From NCBI RefSeq assembly GCF_000003605.2, contig NW_003119493.1, positions 1 to 23,832 on the forward strand: a stretch of 23,832 nucleotides of DNA. Direction: 5' to 3'. The notes beneath the pieces were generated by a model. It had not been told where the DNA came from and did not search any database. It worked only from the letters and a program-made list of their open reading frames with translations. Source of the DNA: Saccoglossus kowalevskii. Its lineage: Eukaryota; Hemichordata; Enteropneusta; Harrimaniidae. Below, piece after piece: positions 1 to 10,128 of the stretch (the stretch's first letter is position 1; every line of letters starts with the position of its first letter). The translations under genes and the position numbers were made by a program.

Positions 1-135
1 CATCCTACATTGTGTATATCTGACATATTGTCCATCCTACATTTTGTATATCTGACATATTGTCCATCCTACATTGTGTATATCTGACATATTGTCCATC
101 CTACATTTTGTATATCCGACATATTGTCCATCCTA
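1..135. repeat. 32-bp tandem satellite, cut by the left window edge
   Basis: Four full 32-bp units start at 1, 33, 65 and 97, and a 7-bp fifth fragment ends at 135. The unit begins CATCCTACATT and ends GACATATTGTC. Units 1 and 3 read ACATTGTGT where units 2 and 4 read ACATTTTGT, so the array is really a 64-bp dimer. Unit 4 has one further change (ATCCGAC for ATCTGAC). No coding potential is visible. The array continues off the left edge. Confidence 0.93.
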
Positions 136-544
136 GTTCACTTCTATAGCTGTAAATACATTATTCCATTTGTAATAACACAATGAGTTTGCAGGTACAT
201 GTATATTTGATTATTGTGAAAATTGCAATCATTTTGTGGTAATTTGGGATTGACAAGCCAGTGGCAGTGTGCATATTAAACCCAATAGTAAAATGAGTAT
301 TAAGTATTTATTAGACACAACACTGTCTCCAGAGAGATCAGCAATAAGGTCACTAAAATGAGTATAAATTGTGAGAAATGATCAAGGCCTTAAATGCTAA
401 TCTTGAAAACAAATTGTTGTTGACACCTTTCTCTCTTGCTGTTTGCAATCCAAGAATATACGCCACTTGGAACTCAAATTTCAAGGACACGCTCGCGACA
501 ACCCCTCCGCTTTAATATGACGAGCACAAAGAGAACTTAACAGG
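136..544. other. Non-coding stretch, no gene seen
   Basis: AT-rich sequence with scattered stops in all frames and no convincing exon. A small CpG-containing patch near 488-530 (CTCGCGAC, then CCTCCGCTTTAAT) vaguely resembles one end of the inverted-repeat element at 11265-11438, but the match is too short to call. Confidence 0.6.
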
Positions 545-741
545 GACTGTGTCATTTTCAATGACTTGTTTTAGCTGAAATTAATTTTCACTGAAAAGAC
601 GTTTTGTATGAAGTTTGTTGTCCCTGATTTTTGATGAGTTAAATGTGAAATATGGGGAAAAAGGTATTTTCACTGCATTTTGTTTTTACTTATTTATCCC
701 TTCGAAGCAAAATAAAATTCCAAGTGAAAATACTTCACAGT
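545..741. mobile_element. Diverged copy of the TACTGT-end inverted-repeat element (MITE-like)
   Basis: This is the same element as the intact copy at 9918-10128. Shared blocks in the same order are TTAGCTGAAATTAATTTTC, CTGAAAAG, TGATGAGTTAAATGTGAAAT and AAAAGGTATTTTCACTG. The right end, CCAAGTGAAAATACTTCACAG, resembles the reverse complement of the left end. The terminal repeats are more eroded than in the 9918 copy, so the exact boundaries are approximate. No transposase coding is present, so it would be a non-autonomous element. Confidence 0.75.
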
Positions 742-1649
742 TTACAGAAATGTCAAAACAGTACTAGATAACTGTTTTAAGAGTGGTGGATGTCCAAGCT
801 AAACATTTATATTTCCTATCATGAACGTATAATATCAAGAGTATTTCCTTCAACTTGTTTTCATAGGTTTGATCTGATAATAAATGCCCACAGTAGTTTT
901 AGAGAATTAAATCTTGAAACAGCGATAGAGCGTATAATCTTATTTGTATTTCAAGTATCATTCATTATCTTGCCTATGACAGTATCTTAATTCTCTTAGG
1001 TTATTGACATGTCTTGAAGCAAGTGCTTTCAGCACACCGAGTAATAACTTGTCATTTGTGGTTTTAATGATCTATTTTCTCTGATTTTCAAGGACATCAA
1101 ATTTGTTTTATGAAACTTGTAAATGTAAATTGAGATTTAGTGTTCATTCAAACTTGGTAGATCAGACCGTCCTCATAGTTTCTAGGTCAGCCCCATCTAA
1201 ATTATATTAGCTCTCTCTACTCCTTAGTGGCTAGTAACAACTTTGTGCATTGGAGAGCATGATGCTGGTCACTGATAAAACATACTTTTAAAGTGTCATG
1301 ATCAAAATGATTAATATGCACCTGTAGTTGGTATAGTTTTCCTTAATGAATACTGTATAAGTTGAACTTAGACTTTAGCTCATAGCCATGCAATGTAAAC
1401 AAATAGTTTAGGTTAGGCTCAGCTACTTTCAAGTGTGTTATGTAGCATCAGTAGGGAGTATCTGTCTGTAAATATAGTCTAAGAATGTTTTTCACAGAAA
1501 AATTACGAACATATAAACATGCAACATATGCAAGATTAAACTCGCACTCAAGGCAAAGTGTCTTCAATGCAAACTGTAAGCAGATGTGCACCCCCTTTGA
1601 TAGCTTGAAATATCATGGAATAAATACTACAAGTTCTTTGAAAGCTTGT
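742..1649. other. Non-coding stretch, no gene seen
   Basis: The longest open frame here (790-990, 66 codons) has biased AT-rich composition and no recognisable domain. No tandem structure or inverted repeats stand out. It is best read as intron or intergenic DNA. Confidence 0.6.
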
Positions 1650-1927
1650 TAAGACCTCTCCTGTAAAACCTCTCCTGTGAGATCTCTCTTGTGAGACTTC
1701 TCCTGTAAGATCTCTCCCGTAAGACCCCTCCCCTAAGACTCCTCCTGAAAGTCCTCTGCTGGAAGACCTCTGCTGGAAGACCTCTGCCGTAAGAACTCTG
1801 TCGTAAGAACTCTGTCGTAAGATCTCTGCCGTAAGACTTCTCTTGGAAGACCACTCCCATATGACCTCTTCCAGAAGACCTCTATAAGACCTCTCCTGTA
1901 AAACCTCTGTAAGACCTCTCCTGCATG
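1650..1927. repeat. 15-bp minisatellite (AAGACCTCTCCTGTA type)
   Basis: About 18 imperfect units of a 15-bp motif, variants of AAGACCTCTCCTGTA (for example AAGACCTCTGCTGGA, AAGAACTCTGTCGTA). Some units are shortened near 1880-1910. Because 15 is a multiple of 3, two overlapping minus-strand frames stay open (about 1548-1943 and 1627-1860) and would encode pentapeptide-like repeats rich in R, S, E, G and L. I regard these frames as by-products of the repeat, since there are no splice signals, homology or flanking coding sequence to support a gene. Confidence 0.9.
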
Positions 1928-2165
1928 TACAGCTGTACAACACCCTAAATGATGGTCAATGAATCATACTATAGTCTGATATAATCATACAATTTGATTG
2001 GTTGGTTGATTGATTGAAAATGTCATCAGTGTATTAAGCTAGGTCTATCATAATTTTATATTGGGAATTCCCTGCATGCAACAATTGTATTGAATTTGAC
2101 TGAGCTGATTCTAGGCTGTCTCGCTTATGTCAATATCATACAAGGATACATGTATCTCATGACAA

Positions 2166-2775
2166 GCCTCTAGAGGGATCTTCAGCAGCCACTAGAGGAA
2201 ACTTTGTTAGCAACTGGTGGAAGCTCTACAATCTACTAGAGGGATCTCTTCCAGCCAATAGATGGAGCTCTTACCATCATTCAATAAAGGCAGCTCTATC
2301 AGTCAATAGAGAGAGCTTTGTTGACCACTTAGAGGAAGCTTTGTCGCATATTAGAAGAAGCGGTCAACCACTAAAGTGAGCTACTGGAGGGTGCTCTATT
2401 AACCAATGGAGGGAGTTTCATCAGAGAAAGGTTGATTGGCCACTAGAGGGGACTTTGTCTGTCACAAGTGGGAGCTCTATCTTCCACTAGAGGGAATCGT
2501 CACCTATTGGGAAAAAGTTGTCAACTACTAAAATGAGCAACTAGAGGGTGCTGTATCAACCGAGAGAGAGAGCTCCAACAGCCACTAGAAATAGCTTGGT
2601 TGGTCACTAGAACCATAGAATGCTTCATCCACCAATAGAAGATACTCTGTTGGCCACTAGAGAGATAAACTAAATCATTCACTAATTGCATCAACCGCTG
2701 GAAAAGTATATGTACATGTGCTCTTCCATTTAATTTGACTGTATCTTCCTCTAGAGGCTTCTCTAGCACACTCTA
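2166..2775. repeat. Degenerate ~31-bp minisatellite (CCACTAGAGGGAGCTTTGT type)
   Basis: Roughly 18-20 degenerate units built round CACTAGAGG followed by GAGCTCT or AGCTTTGT and a spacer with CAGCCA or CAACCA. Spacing is about 30-32 bp but uneven, which indicates an old, decayed array. The minus-strand open frame at 2521-2769 lies inside it and is not credible as a gene. Confidence 0.8.
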
Positions 2776-3565
2776 GTGGCAATATAACTCATAACTACTC
2801 TGATTTTCAGAAATAGTGTATCAGTTTGTCATCAATTCTTTTACTTTAAGGAAGTTTCCTCTCTAATATTGCAGCCAGGGAAGCAGATTTGGGGGGTCTG
2901 CTCAATATACTGCGATGATATGAATTCAGCTCTCCAACTTAAATGTTTCAAAACAAAAAAATATTCCTTTGTTGTATGCCATATCATTTGATGTCAGTAA
3001 AGATACACATGTCTTGTTTCCATAGTGATATGCAAATCAACATTCAATATGCAAATTAATGCAAATCTTTTGACTTCTATTTATATCGAGTTAGTGATTT
3101 ATGCGCATAACTAGAATTTGTTTATTCTCTATTTTACCATCGGAAATATTATTAGAACCATTCTGTTGTAATAAATTCATTTGGTAATTTTCCCTACCGT
3201 GTTCAAATTGTCAGTTCCTTTATATTTGTCTTGCTGTGCTGAATACTAGTATAAATATCACGTTTAGTAGCGAACGTGGATAGAATCTCATTATGGCGTT
3301 GAAGTTGATGGATCAAGTTGTCGTTTTCCCCAAGAGACTGTAATATTAGCTGTATTTAAATACTTAGTGCTAATGTCATGCTGTGCAGAGTTGAAGAGAT
3401 TGCATGTAATTAGGTGCAGGTAGATAGACCTGGCTCTTTATGCATGCTAGGGTCATAATGTTTGGGTGCAACATCACAAACATACAGTGTACACATGTTA
3501 ATTAAATTTTACCCTTCACTGATCATACTATAATATTGTCAGTTTATCCCTGAAACTTGCAATAT
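2776..3565. other. Non-coding stretch, no gene seen
   Basis: AT-rich sequence with no exon, clear repeat or RNA gene. Two short neighbouring stretches repeat the words GCAAATCAAC / GCAAATTAAT (about 3030-3070), which is too little to define an element. Confidence 0.55.
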
Positions 3566-3987
3566 GTTATTGCTTTTTAACAATTCTTTTTCCCTCAAAA
3601 ATAATTTACTTGAACCTGAATAGCCTGAAATACTGTGTGTAATAAGTTTGCATTCTGATCCTTTTTAGATAAATAATGTTATTGCTTTTTAACCATTTCT
3701 TTTCCCTCAAAAATAATTTACTTGAACCCGAAATACCGTGTGTAATAAGTTTGCATTCTGATCCTTTTTAGATAAATAATGTTATTGCTTTTTAACCATT
3801 TCTTTTCCCTCAAAAATAATTTACTTGAACCCGAAATACCGTGTGTAATAAGTTTGCATTCTGATCCTTTTTAGATAAATAATGTTATTGCTTTTTAACC
3901 ATTCTTTTTCCCTCAAAACTAATTTACTTGAGCCAGTGAATACCCTGCAATATGTGTTTTCATTGTGATCTCTTTCAGAAAAATACT
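3566..3987. repeat. 103/112-bp tandem repeat, four copies
   Basis: Copies start at 3566 (112 bp), 3678 (103 bp), 3781 (103 bp) and 3884 (diverged). Each begins GTTATTGCTTTTTAAC and contains CCCTCAAAA, TAATTTACTTGA and TTTGCATTCTGATCC. Copies 2 and 3 appear identical by eye, while copy 1 carries 9 extra bases after TTGAACC and copy 4 is the most diverged. The pattern fits recent unequal exchange or slippage in the middle of an older array. Confidence 0.93.
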
Positions 3988-5125
3988 GAATACCTTGATT
4001 TTTTTCCCTAAATACAGGCAAAAATATACAAACAGTGAAAGTACATACATGTTGTTTATCTTAATGTATTCCATGGTTCATTATACACATCAATATAAAA
4101 TGAATACATACGACTTGGAAATAAAAATCCAATTTTCTCATTACTGGCTGTCACTGTACTATCACTCTTTCAGGTTATTTCACTCGCACTTTAATTTATA
4201 TCGTTTTATTTGAAAAACAATGTTCTACTAAATAACTTACACCTTATATTCCAATATAAATCACAACACACAATTCTGAGATAAATAAATTATTTTTACC
4301 TGTCAGATAAATTCTTTCTTTATGCATCAGTTCTCAGTTGACCTTTTAAAAAATTGATGTAGCCAACGTCCTGCTTTCTCAATCATAACCTTTTAAGTGT
4401 TCCCACTAACATTTTGGACACATTTCTGTATTTTTCTTTAATTTTGTTGTAAATTGGTCTGAATTTTTGAAAAAAATATGGAAATATAATGCAGGTTCAT
4501 TTTGTGTGGGAAACAAAACTTGCCTTTGGTGTTTGGGGGAGGGTAAAGGTCAAAAGGTTGAATATCAAAAGTTAGAGGTCAAATAAATGTCAAGGAGTTG
4601 AATACAGCATACATCGCATTAGTTTGTTTAACCTTTTGGATAAATTATATATGTATAACGTCTTAATTGACCGTTTTAAAGAACTTGCACAACCATCAGC
4701 CAACATTATCCTTTCTGAAACTTAATGATTTAATGGAAAATGTTTTAAAATTCTCTGTCAATCTCGACCTATGTTTTTTTTAATGGAGAGGTTTTAATAT
4801 TTCACAAACCTCCATCTATGCATCATCCTTTGAAAAGATTCTATAAAACATTTATTATATTCATGCAGCTTTGCATCTACTAATCAGTTAGGTGTGTTTC
4901 TATGGCAACCAGTGATGGAGAAATGTATTTTCATTCCCAAAAACTATGGTAACATTAATGGAATATGTTCGCATCTCTGATTTCATAATATTGCATAACT
5001 GAGTAAAGCAATTTTAATGAGTGTTATTTGAGTTGTACATGTATGAACTTTCTTGTTTGTCTGACTGATGCACAGAGAGATTTTTACTGAAACTGTGTTG
5101 CGTATTTAGCCCGCTGTCAACAGAG
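3988..5125. other. Non-coding stretch, no gene seen
   Basis: AT-rich DNA without a recognisable exon. The small plus-strand frame at 3965-4213 is low-complexity and shows no family resemblance. The blocks near 4340-4400 and 4660-4720 share loose similarity (GACC..TTTTAAA, GCCAAC, CTTTCT), possibly a very old duplication. Two AGGTCA words lie near 4547-4585, but I do not call a regulatory site from them. Confidence 0.5.
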
Positions 5126-5242
5126 TTGAGCAGAGCTATTTATATTACTGATTGTCAATCATTGTCCTTCGGCACAAACTTTAAATTTTCAACTTCTTTT
5201 TTACTTGAAGCACACAATGGGAGTCTTTTACAGTTAGTGTGT

Positions 5243-5272
5243 CCATGGAACTATAGGTTTATAGTTCCATGG
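5243..5272. repeat. Perfect 13-bp inverted repeat (hairpin) beside a TG run
   Basis: CCATGGAACTATA at 5243-5255 is followed by a 4-base loop and its exact reverse complement TATAGTTCCATGG at 5260-5272. It immediately precedes the TG microsatellite. It could be a replication-prone or cruciform-forming site, but no function is implied by the sequence. Confidence 0.9.
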
Positions 5273-5317
5273 TGTGTCTGTATGTGTGTGTGTGTGTGCG
5301 TGTGTGTGTGTGTGTCC
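5273..5317. repeat. (TG)n microsatellite
   Basis: Alternating TG run with three interruptions (TCTGTA, and a single GC within the run). The two opposing open frames across it consist largely of Cys-Val and His-Thr dipeptides and are artefacts of the microsatellite. Confidence 0.95.
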
Positions 5318-5920
5318 ATCTGTTCCACTGATGCAGTTTGTATCTCAAGAACCATACATCGTTTATTGATGAAACTTGGTGCATAGCTCTGGGCTAATGC
5401 GCAGATTTTATTAGATTTTGGTAAAAATACTTGCATATTAATTACCTAATTTGCTTGATAATTAGCTAATTGTTAGCTGTTTCATAACTGTTCCACTGAT
5501 ATCTAAAGAACCACTCACTGGATTTTGATGAAACTTGGTACATAGATGCTCTCAACTAATGAACTCTGAACAGATTTAATTAGTTTTGGGTAAAAAACTG
5601 TGCAAAATAATTACCTATTTTACATAATGATTAGTTAATTTTTGGCTTTATCAGCTAATATCAGCTCAGCTGATTCAGCTGACTGGCTGCTTGTGTCTGT
5701 TATATGTAGGCTGTTGCGCGTCTCATGTCCATTACATAATTAGAACTGGTTAGTTCAAACAATTTTTACGAGTGTGCGCAATTCAGCTAAATGCATGCAT
5801 TTACGAGCATTATGACGTGTACCAGACACACCAGAGACTACATTCCAAAATGTGGAGTACATTTTGTTTTTTGAGTATTTTATTTCGTTTACTCTGCCAT
5901 TTAATATATAGCAATTTACA

Positions 5921-5940
5921 TGAATGAATGAATGAATGAA
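5921..5940. repeat. (TGAA)5 microsatellite
   Basis: Five uninterrupted TGAA tetranucleotides. Confidence 0.95.
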
Positions 5941-6429
5941 ATTGAAAGGCAACTACATAGTGATCTTCTATTTATATTCAAAGTGTCTGAGTTCCTCACC
6001 ATTAGTTTGACGTCTCCTGTTGAGGTTGGTTTGACCCACCTTTTTCCAATGGTGTAATGATCTGCTGGCGCACATAAGAAACCAGTTAGCGACTTAGATG
6101 GCAATGTTGCTGTTTTGGTGTTTGGGGGCCACAGTAATGTAGACAACACTTTGGTTACCTATCAGTGGAATGTATGTAATCTCCAAGGCATTTTTACAAC
6201 CATCTGTCTATGCCACTCATGTCAGTCTTGTATGTAAATCTGCTTTAATTTTCCAGAATATCACAAATTGGAAAGTTTCTATCTGGAAAACTGAAGTCCT
6301 AATTTGTGCACTATTTATTGTATAGTATTTCCAATCCAGGGTATCTAATCATAGTCATTCTTGAGTCCAGCTGTAAGCTAAGCTCCATTGGTTGCCTGTG
6401 AAATACAGAATACTCCATATTTAGTACCC
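5941..6429. other. Non-coding stretch, no gene seen
   Basis: The minus-strand frame 5916-6149 (77 codons) has no recognisable domain, no plausible splice neighbours and overlaps the tetranucleotide repeat. I see no exon or repeat with confidence. Confidence 0.5.
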
Positions 6430-7140
6430 GTTCGAACGCAGTCCGAAAACGGGGACTTATGTTTTGACCCTTGTGCATCTGTGCTTCCGTGTGTGCGTCC
6501 AGACCTGTATCTTAGAAATGCCTGGACCAATCATAATCAAACTTCACACATACATCATACATGATATTATACATATGCACATCAATTTGTTCAACGATCT
6601 GATTTAAGATGGCCAAATGGCGGCTATTTTTGTGCTAAAAAATCATTAAAATCAAGCATTTCTCAGCTGTTTACAGATAGATTTTGTTCAAACTTGGTAT
6701 ATACATTAGACATTATGGTACCTTGATGCAAATAATTTAAATTTGTTTTTCAGATAAGATTCAAAATGGACGACTGGCGGCAATTTTGTTTTAATGAATG
6801 TGGTTCTCATGTCATATCTCTGACTTTCTTTGACTGATTATGTTCAAATTTTAAACATTCATTATACATCATGTCATAGATATACAGATATATTGGTTTG
6901 ACGATCCTATTCAAAATGGCCGAATGGTGGCCATTTTCGTGCTAAAAAATCATCAAATATCAAGCATTTATGGTTGGATTTTGTTCAAACTTAAATATAA
7001 CATACATTAGACAATACAGGTTTCTGATGCACATCATTTTATTTTTCAAATCGGATTCAAAATGGCTGACTGGCGGCCATTTTGTTTTAATGATTGGGCT
7101 TCTAGAGCCATACAAATGTATCTCTGACATGCTTTGACTG
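6430..7140 (+). repeat. Interspersed repeat family B, copy 1 (X-Y-X-Y units)
   Basis: Starts CCGAAAACGGGGACTTATG, followed by a GTGTGTGCGTCC stretch and CTGTATCTTAGAAATGCCTG, all shared with the copy at 8706. The body has four ~150-bp units, each with a palindromic core of the type AATGGCGGCCATT (near 6615, 6770, 6920 and 7065). Units 1 and 3 (type X) continue GTGCTAAAAAATC. Units 2 and 4 (type Y) continue GTTTTAATGA and include a CTCTGAC word. All units contain a TTGTTCAAACTT-like word. No coding frame is present. Confidence 0.85.
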
Positions 7141-7156
7141 ATTATCTGTCTTATCC

Positions 7157-7451
7157 GTATGGGAACACTGTACTCCATATTGGGCACTATTATATTGTCT
7201 TATGGACTAGAAGAATACTGTCTCTCCATATGGGAACACTATACTCCATATTGGGCACGATTGTTTTGTCTTATGAGCCAGAAGGACACTGCCTCTTCAT
7301 ATGGGGGTAATGTGTTCCATATTGGGCACAATTGTGTTTTCTTATGAGCCAGAAGGATACTACCACTCCATATGAGGACAATGTGCTCCATATTGGGTAT
7401 GATTGTGTTGTCTTATGAGCTAGAAGGACACTGCCTCTCAATATGGGGACC
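7157..7451. repeat. 71-bp tandem array, four copies
   Basis: CTCCATATTGGG (or TTCCATATTGGG) recurs at 7173, 7244, 7315 and 7386, exactly 71 bp apart. Each unit also has TGTCTTATG, AGAAG.A.ACT and CCATATGG. The array abuts the end of the family B repeat. The frames open on both strands (7159-7347 plus, 7271-7489 minus) read through this array and repeat themselves, so they are not genes. Confidence 0.93.
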
Positions 7452-8362
7452 TGAAGACAAATGAATCCATAGTGACTGCCAAGAAACAAAGATTGATGAC
7501 ATAACAGATGTACTATGATTCATTCAATTTGTTTCATATTCCCTGGATGGTGTCTACAACACTCCTAATTGCTATTCTTACTTCTAAAGCACTTACTCAA
7601 TCGCTTAGTCACTCTCAGCATATTTCATTCCATCCAATATTAGCCCTATAACATCTTAGCCAATATTTGTTTAAGTTTCATCGCTCTGGTACTGTCAAAA
7701 TGTGTCATACAAAATGTATGTTATCTGTCCTCGGAAAGGTAAGACGACTTAATTTCAAGGCATATACCATCTCAATTTGGAATTCTGATATTAATGATGC
7801 GATGCAAAACAAAAGAATTACGAGTATTTATTGGTTTGTTTTTGCGTGACTAATTTTCAAAAATCTGGCAAAAAGTTTAAAACATAAAAATTTAAAATAT
7901 ACTTCTGTGGATTACTCGATTGTTCCTGGAATTTATTCTCGAAAAAAAAAATGAAGGTGACACATGTAATTTATTTCATATATGTTTGTCCCAAATTACT
8001 TGAATTTTAGTTTTGCTGCTTTACAAAAAAGTTAAAATAAAATCCAAGTGAAAGTAATTCCAAAGTACACAAATAGAACTAAGTGTAATATTTATTAATT
8101 TATACACATATTAGATATTACTGGTATGATTAAATTATCACAGGACTCCAGGACTGTATTATTATACATGTAAATTGTATTATTTTAAATTATTTATTAA
8201 ATTAAATTAAATTATATATGCAATGTTTAATTTATATATTTAAGCTATTTGATATTATCCAAAACTGCATCTGTCTGAGGTGTTGTGATTTGATTGGTCC
8301 ATCCTCATCAGCTGACTACCATAAAATACATTATCATTGTTTTTCAAAAGAAAACTGAAATT
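7452..8362. other. Non-coding stretch; AT-rich 8160-8230
   Basis: No exon seen. The segment 8163-8232 is almost pure A/T with repeated AAATTA words. Near 8030-8060 the words AAAATAAAATCCAAGTGAAAG resemble the right end of the inverted-repeat element at 545-741, so a decayed copy is possible but its left end is not visible. Confidence 0.5.
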
Positions 8363-8705
8363 TTGTCGAGCGGAGCTTATCATATGAGTGATTGTCCGGC
8401 GTCGTCCGTGTCAATGTTTTACTTTTTCGACTTCTTCTTGAAAACTACAAGCCTGAATGCTTTGATACTTGGTGTATATGTACAAATGTACCTTGGGTAG
8501 ACCTCTCTCAGATTTGTTCATTTCATGATGATATCTTCAATTCTCTAATTTTGGTGAATATTTTTGTCATTTTTGGTAAAAAGTGATATTTTCGACTTCT
8601 TGTTAAAAACTGCAAGTCCAATTGCTTTGATATTACATATATAGATACTACATGTGGATCTCTCTCAGATTTGTTCATTTTGTAATGATATCTTCAATTC
8701 TCTAA
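8363..8705 (+). repeat. Interspersed repeat family A, short copy joined to family B
   Basis: The head GCGGAGCTTATCATATGAG and the next ~330 bases closely match the element at 14478. It contains TTTTCGACTTCTTCTTGAAA, CTCTCTCAGATTTGTTCATT and TTTTTGGTAAAAAGTGATAT. After about two 157-bp units it stops within CTCTAATT and the family B head CCGAAAACAGGG begins with no gap. The plus-strand frames at 8294-8500 and 8392-8586 belong to the repeat, because the same frames recur in the 14478 copy. Confidence 0.9.
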
Positions 8706-9545
8706 TTCCGAAAACAGGGACTTATGTTTTGACCTCTGTGTGTGCGTGCGTGCGTCTGTGCGTGCGTCCAAACCTGTATCTTAGAAATGCCTGAATCAAT
8801 CACAATCAAACTTCACACATACATCATACATGATATTATACATATGCACGTCAATTTGTTTCACGATCTGATTCAAGATGGTCGAATGGCGGCCATTTTG
8901 GTGCTAAAAAATCCTTAAAATCAAGTATTTCTCGGCTGTTTACAAATGGATTTTGTTCAAACTTGGTATATACATTAGACATTATAGGACCTTGATGCAC
9001 ATCATTTTATTTTACGATCTGATTCAAGATGGTCGAATGGCGGCCATTTTTTGTGCTAAAAAATCCTAAAAATCAAGCATTTCTCGGCTGTTTATAGATG
9101 GATTTTGTTCAAACTTGGTATATACATTAGACATTATAGGACCTTGATGCACATCATTTTGTTTTACGATCTGATTCAAGATGGTCGAATGGCGGCCATT
9201 TTTGTGCTAAAAAATCCCAAAAATCAAGTATTTCTCGGCTGTTTACAAATGGATTTTGTTCAAACTTGGTATATACATTAGACATTATAGGACCTTGATG
9301 CACATCATTTTGTTTTACGATCTGATTCAAGATGGTCGAATGGCGGCCATTTTTGTGCTAAAAAATCCCAAAAATCAAGCATTTCTCGGCTGTTTACAGA
9401 TGGATTTTGTTCAAACTTGGTATATACCATAGACATTATGGGACCTTGGTGCAAGTAATTTTGTTTTTCAGATAAGATTCAAAATGGCCGACTGGTGGCC
9501 ATTTTGTATTAATGAATGTGGTTCTCGTGCCATATCTCTGACTTG
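8706..9545 (+). repeat. Interspersed repeat family B, copy 2 (X-X-X-X-Y units)
   Basis: The same head as 6430 (GGGACTTATGTTTTGACC, a GTGCGTGCGT-rich segment, GTATCTTAGAAATGCCTG) is followed by four near-identical ~151-bp type X units. GATCTGATTCAAGATGG recurs at 8865, 9016, 9168 and 9319. A single type Y unit closes the element (AAAATGGCCGACTGG, then GTTCTCGTGCCATATCTCTG). The near-identity of the X units here, against alternating X-Y in copy 1, shows that unit number changes within individual copies. Confidence 0.92.
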
Positions 9546-9917
9546 TTTTTTTTAATTTGATATTTTTGCTTCACTGTTTTTCCACCACAATAATTTTGTG
9601 TTATGCATTTTCTTAAAATCATAATCCTCTTCTTATGACATTAGCATGCAAGGTACATGTAAATCATAAGATATGCCAAGGAAACAATTTTGAAAATCTG
9701 GCTTTTAAAATCTGATTTATGACCCCAAGTCTCAAAAGATCATTTTGAAATCTGATATACACATCTGTGGTTGATTGTTATCTGTCTCCCAAAGGAGTAG
9801 GAACAGCACATAGCATGGCACTAATATGACTCTTCTATTAAATGGGTGTCTTCCCTCTGGGTTCTATAAAATGTTCATACTCGATTTGGGGAGTGTTTAA
9901 TTAAAAGTATTTTCAAG
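9546..9917. other. Non-coding stretch, no gene seen
   Basis: AT-rich sequence between the family B repeat and the next inverted-repeat element. No exon, RNA gene or repeat is visible. Confidence 0.55.
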
Positions 9918-10128
9918 TACTGTGAAATACTTTATTTTAGCTGGAATTAATTTTCGCTGAAAAGCGTTTTTGGGTGTTTTCTATGGATTTTATTTTCACT
10001 GATTTCTGATGAGTTGAATGTGAAATATAGAAAAAGGGTATATTCACTGAATTTTATTTTCACCGAATCATTCCTTCTGCGAAAATAGCGAAAATTAGTT
10101 CCAACCAAAAATAAAGTATTTTACAGTA
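9918..10128. mobile_element. Intact TACTGT-end inverted-repeat element, TA flanks (MITE-like)
   Basis: The left end TACTGTGAAATACTTTATTT and its continuation (AGCTGGAATTAATTTTCGC) pair with the reverse complement of the right end (GCGAAAATTAGTTCCAACC, then AATAAAGTATTTTACAGTA). This gives terminal inverted repeats of about 40 bp with few mismatches. If the outer TA is the target duplication, the element proper begins CTGTGAAATAC. A TA target and short non-coding body are typical of non-autonomous Tc1/mariner-type elements, but the superfamily is inferred. Related copies lie at 545-741 and 22752-22893. Confidence 0.88.

Larger units (their letters stand above)
5126..5700 (+). repeat. Interspersed repeat with two ~165-bp internal units (family A-like)
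   Basis: The head (GAGCAGAGCTATTTATATTA, then TTTTCAACTTCTT) matches the heads of the elements at 8363, 14478 and about 21000. The body has two tandem units with GTTCCACTGAT, AAGAACCA, TTGATGAAACTTGGT and AATTACCTA at about 5320-5480 and 5485-5645. The tail ends GGCTGCTTG, as does the tail of the element at 14478-15510. No long coding frame is present. The head contains a perfect hairpin and a TG microsatellite, listed separately. Confidence 0.75.

Noticed and set aside
484-532. Resemblance to the right arm of the 11265-11438 palindrome
   Set aside because: Only about 20 loosely matching bases with no second arm.
1548-1943. 131-codon minus-strand open frame with repeated short peptide motifs
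   Set aside because: It lies almost wholly within a 15-bp minisatellite whose period keeps frames open; a second frame is also open, and no homology or splice context supports a gene.
4546-4590. Two AGGTCA words as a nuclear-receptor response element
   Set aside because: The spacing does not fit a clear direct or inverted repeat, and such hexamers are common by chance.
8294-8586. Overlapping small plus-strand open frames
   Set aside because: They are inside a family A repeat and the same frames recur in the copy at 14455-14695, so they reflect repeat sequence.
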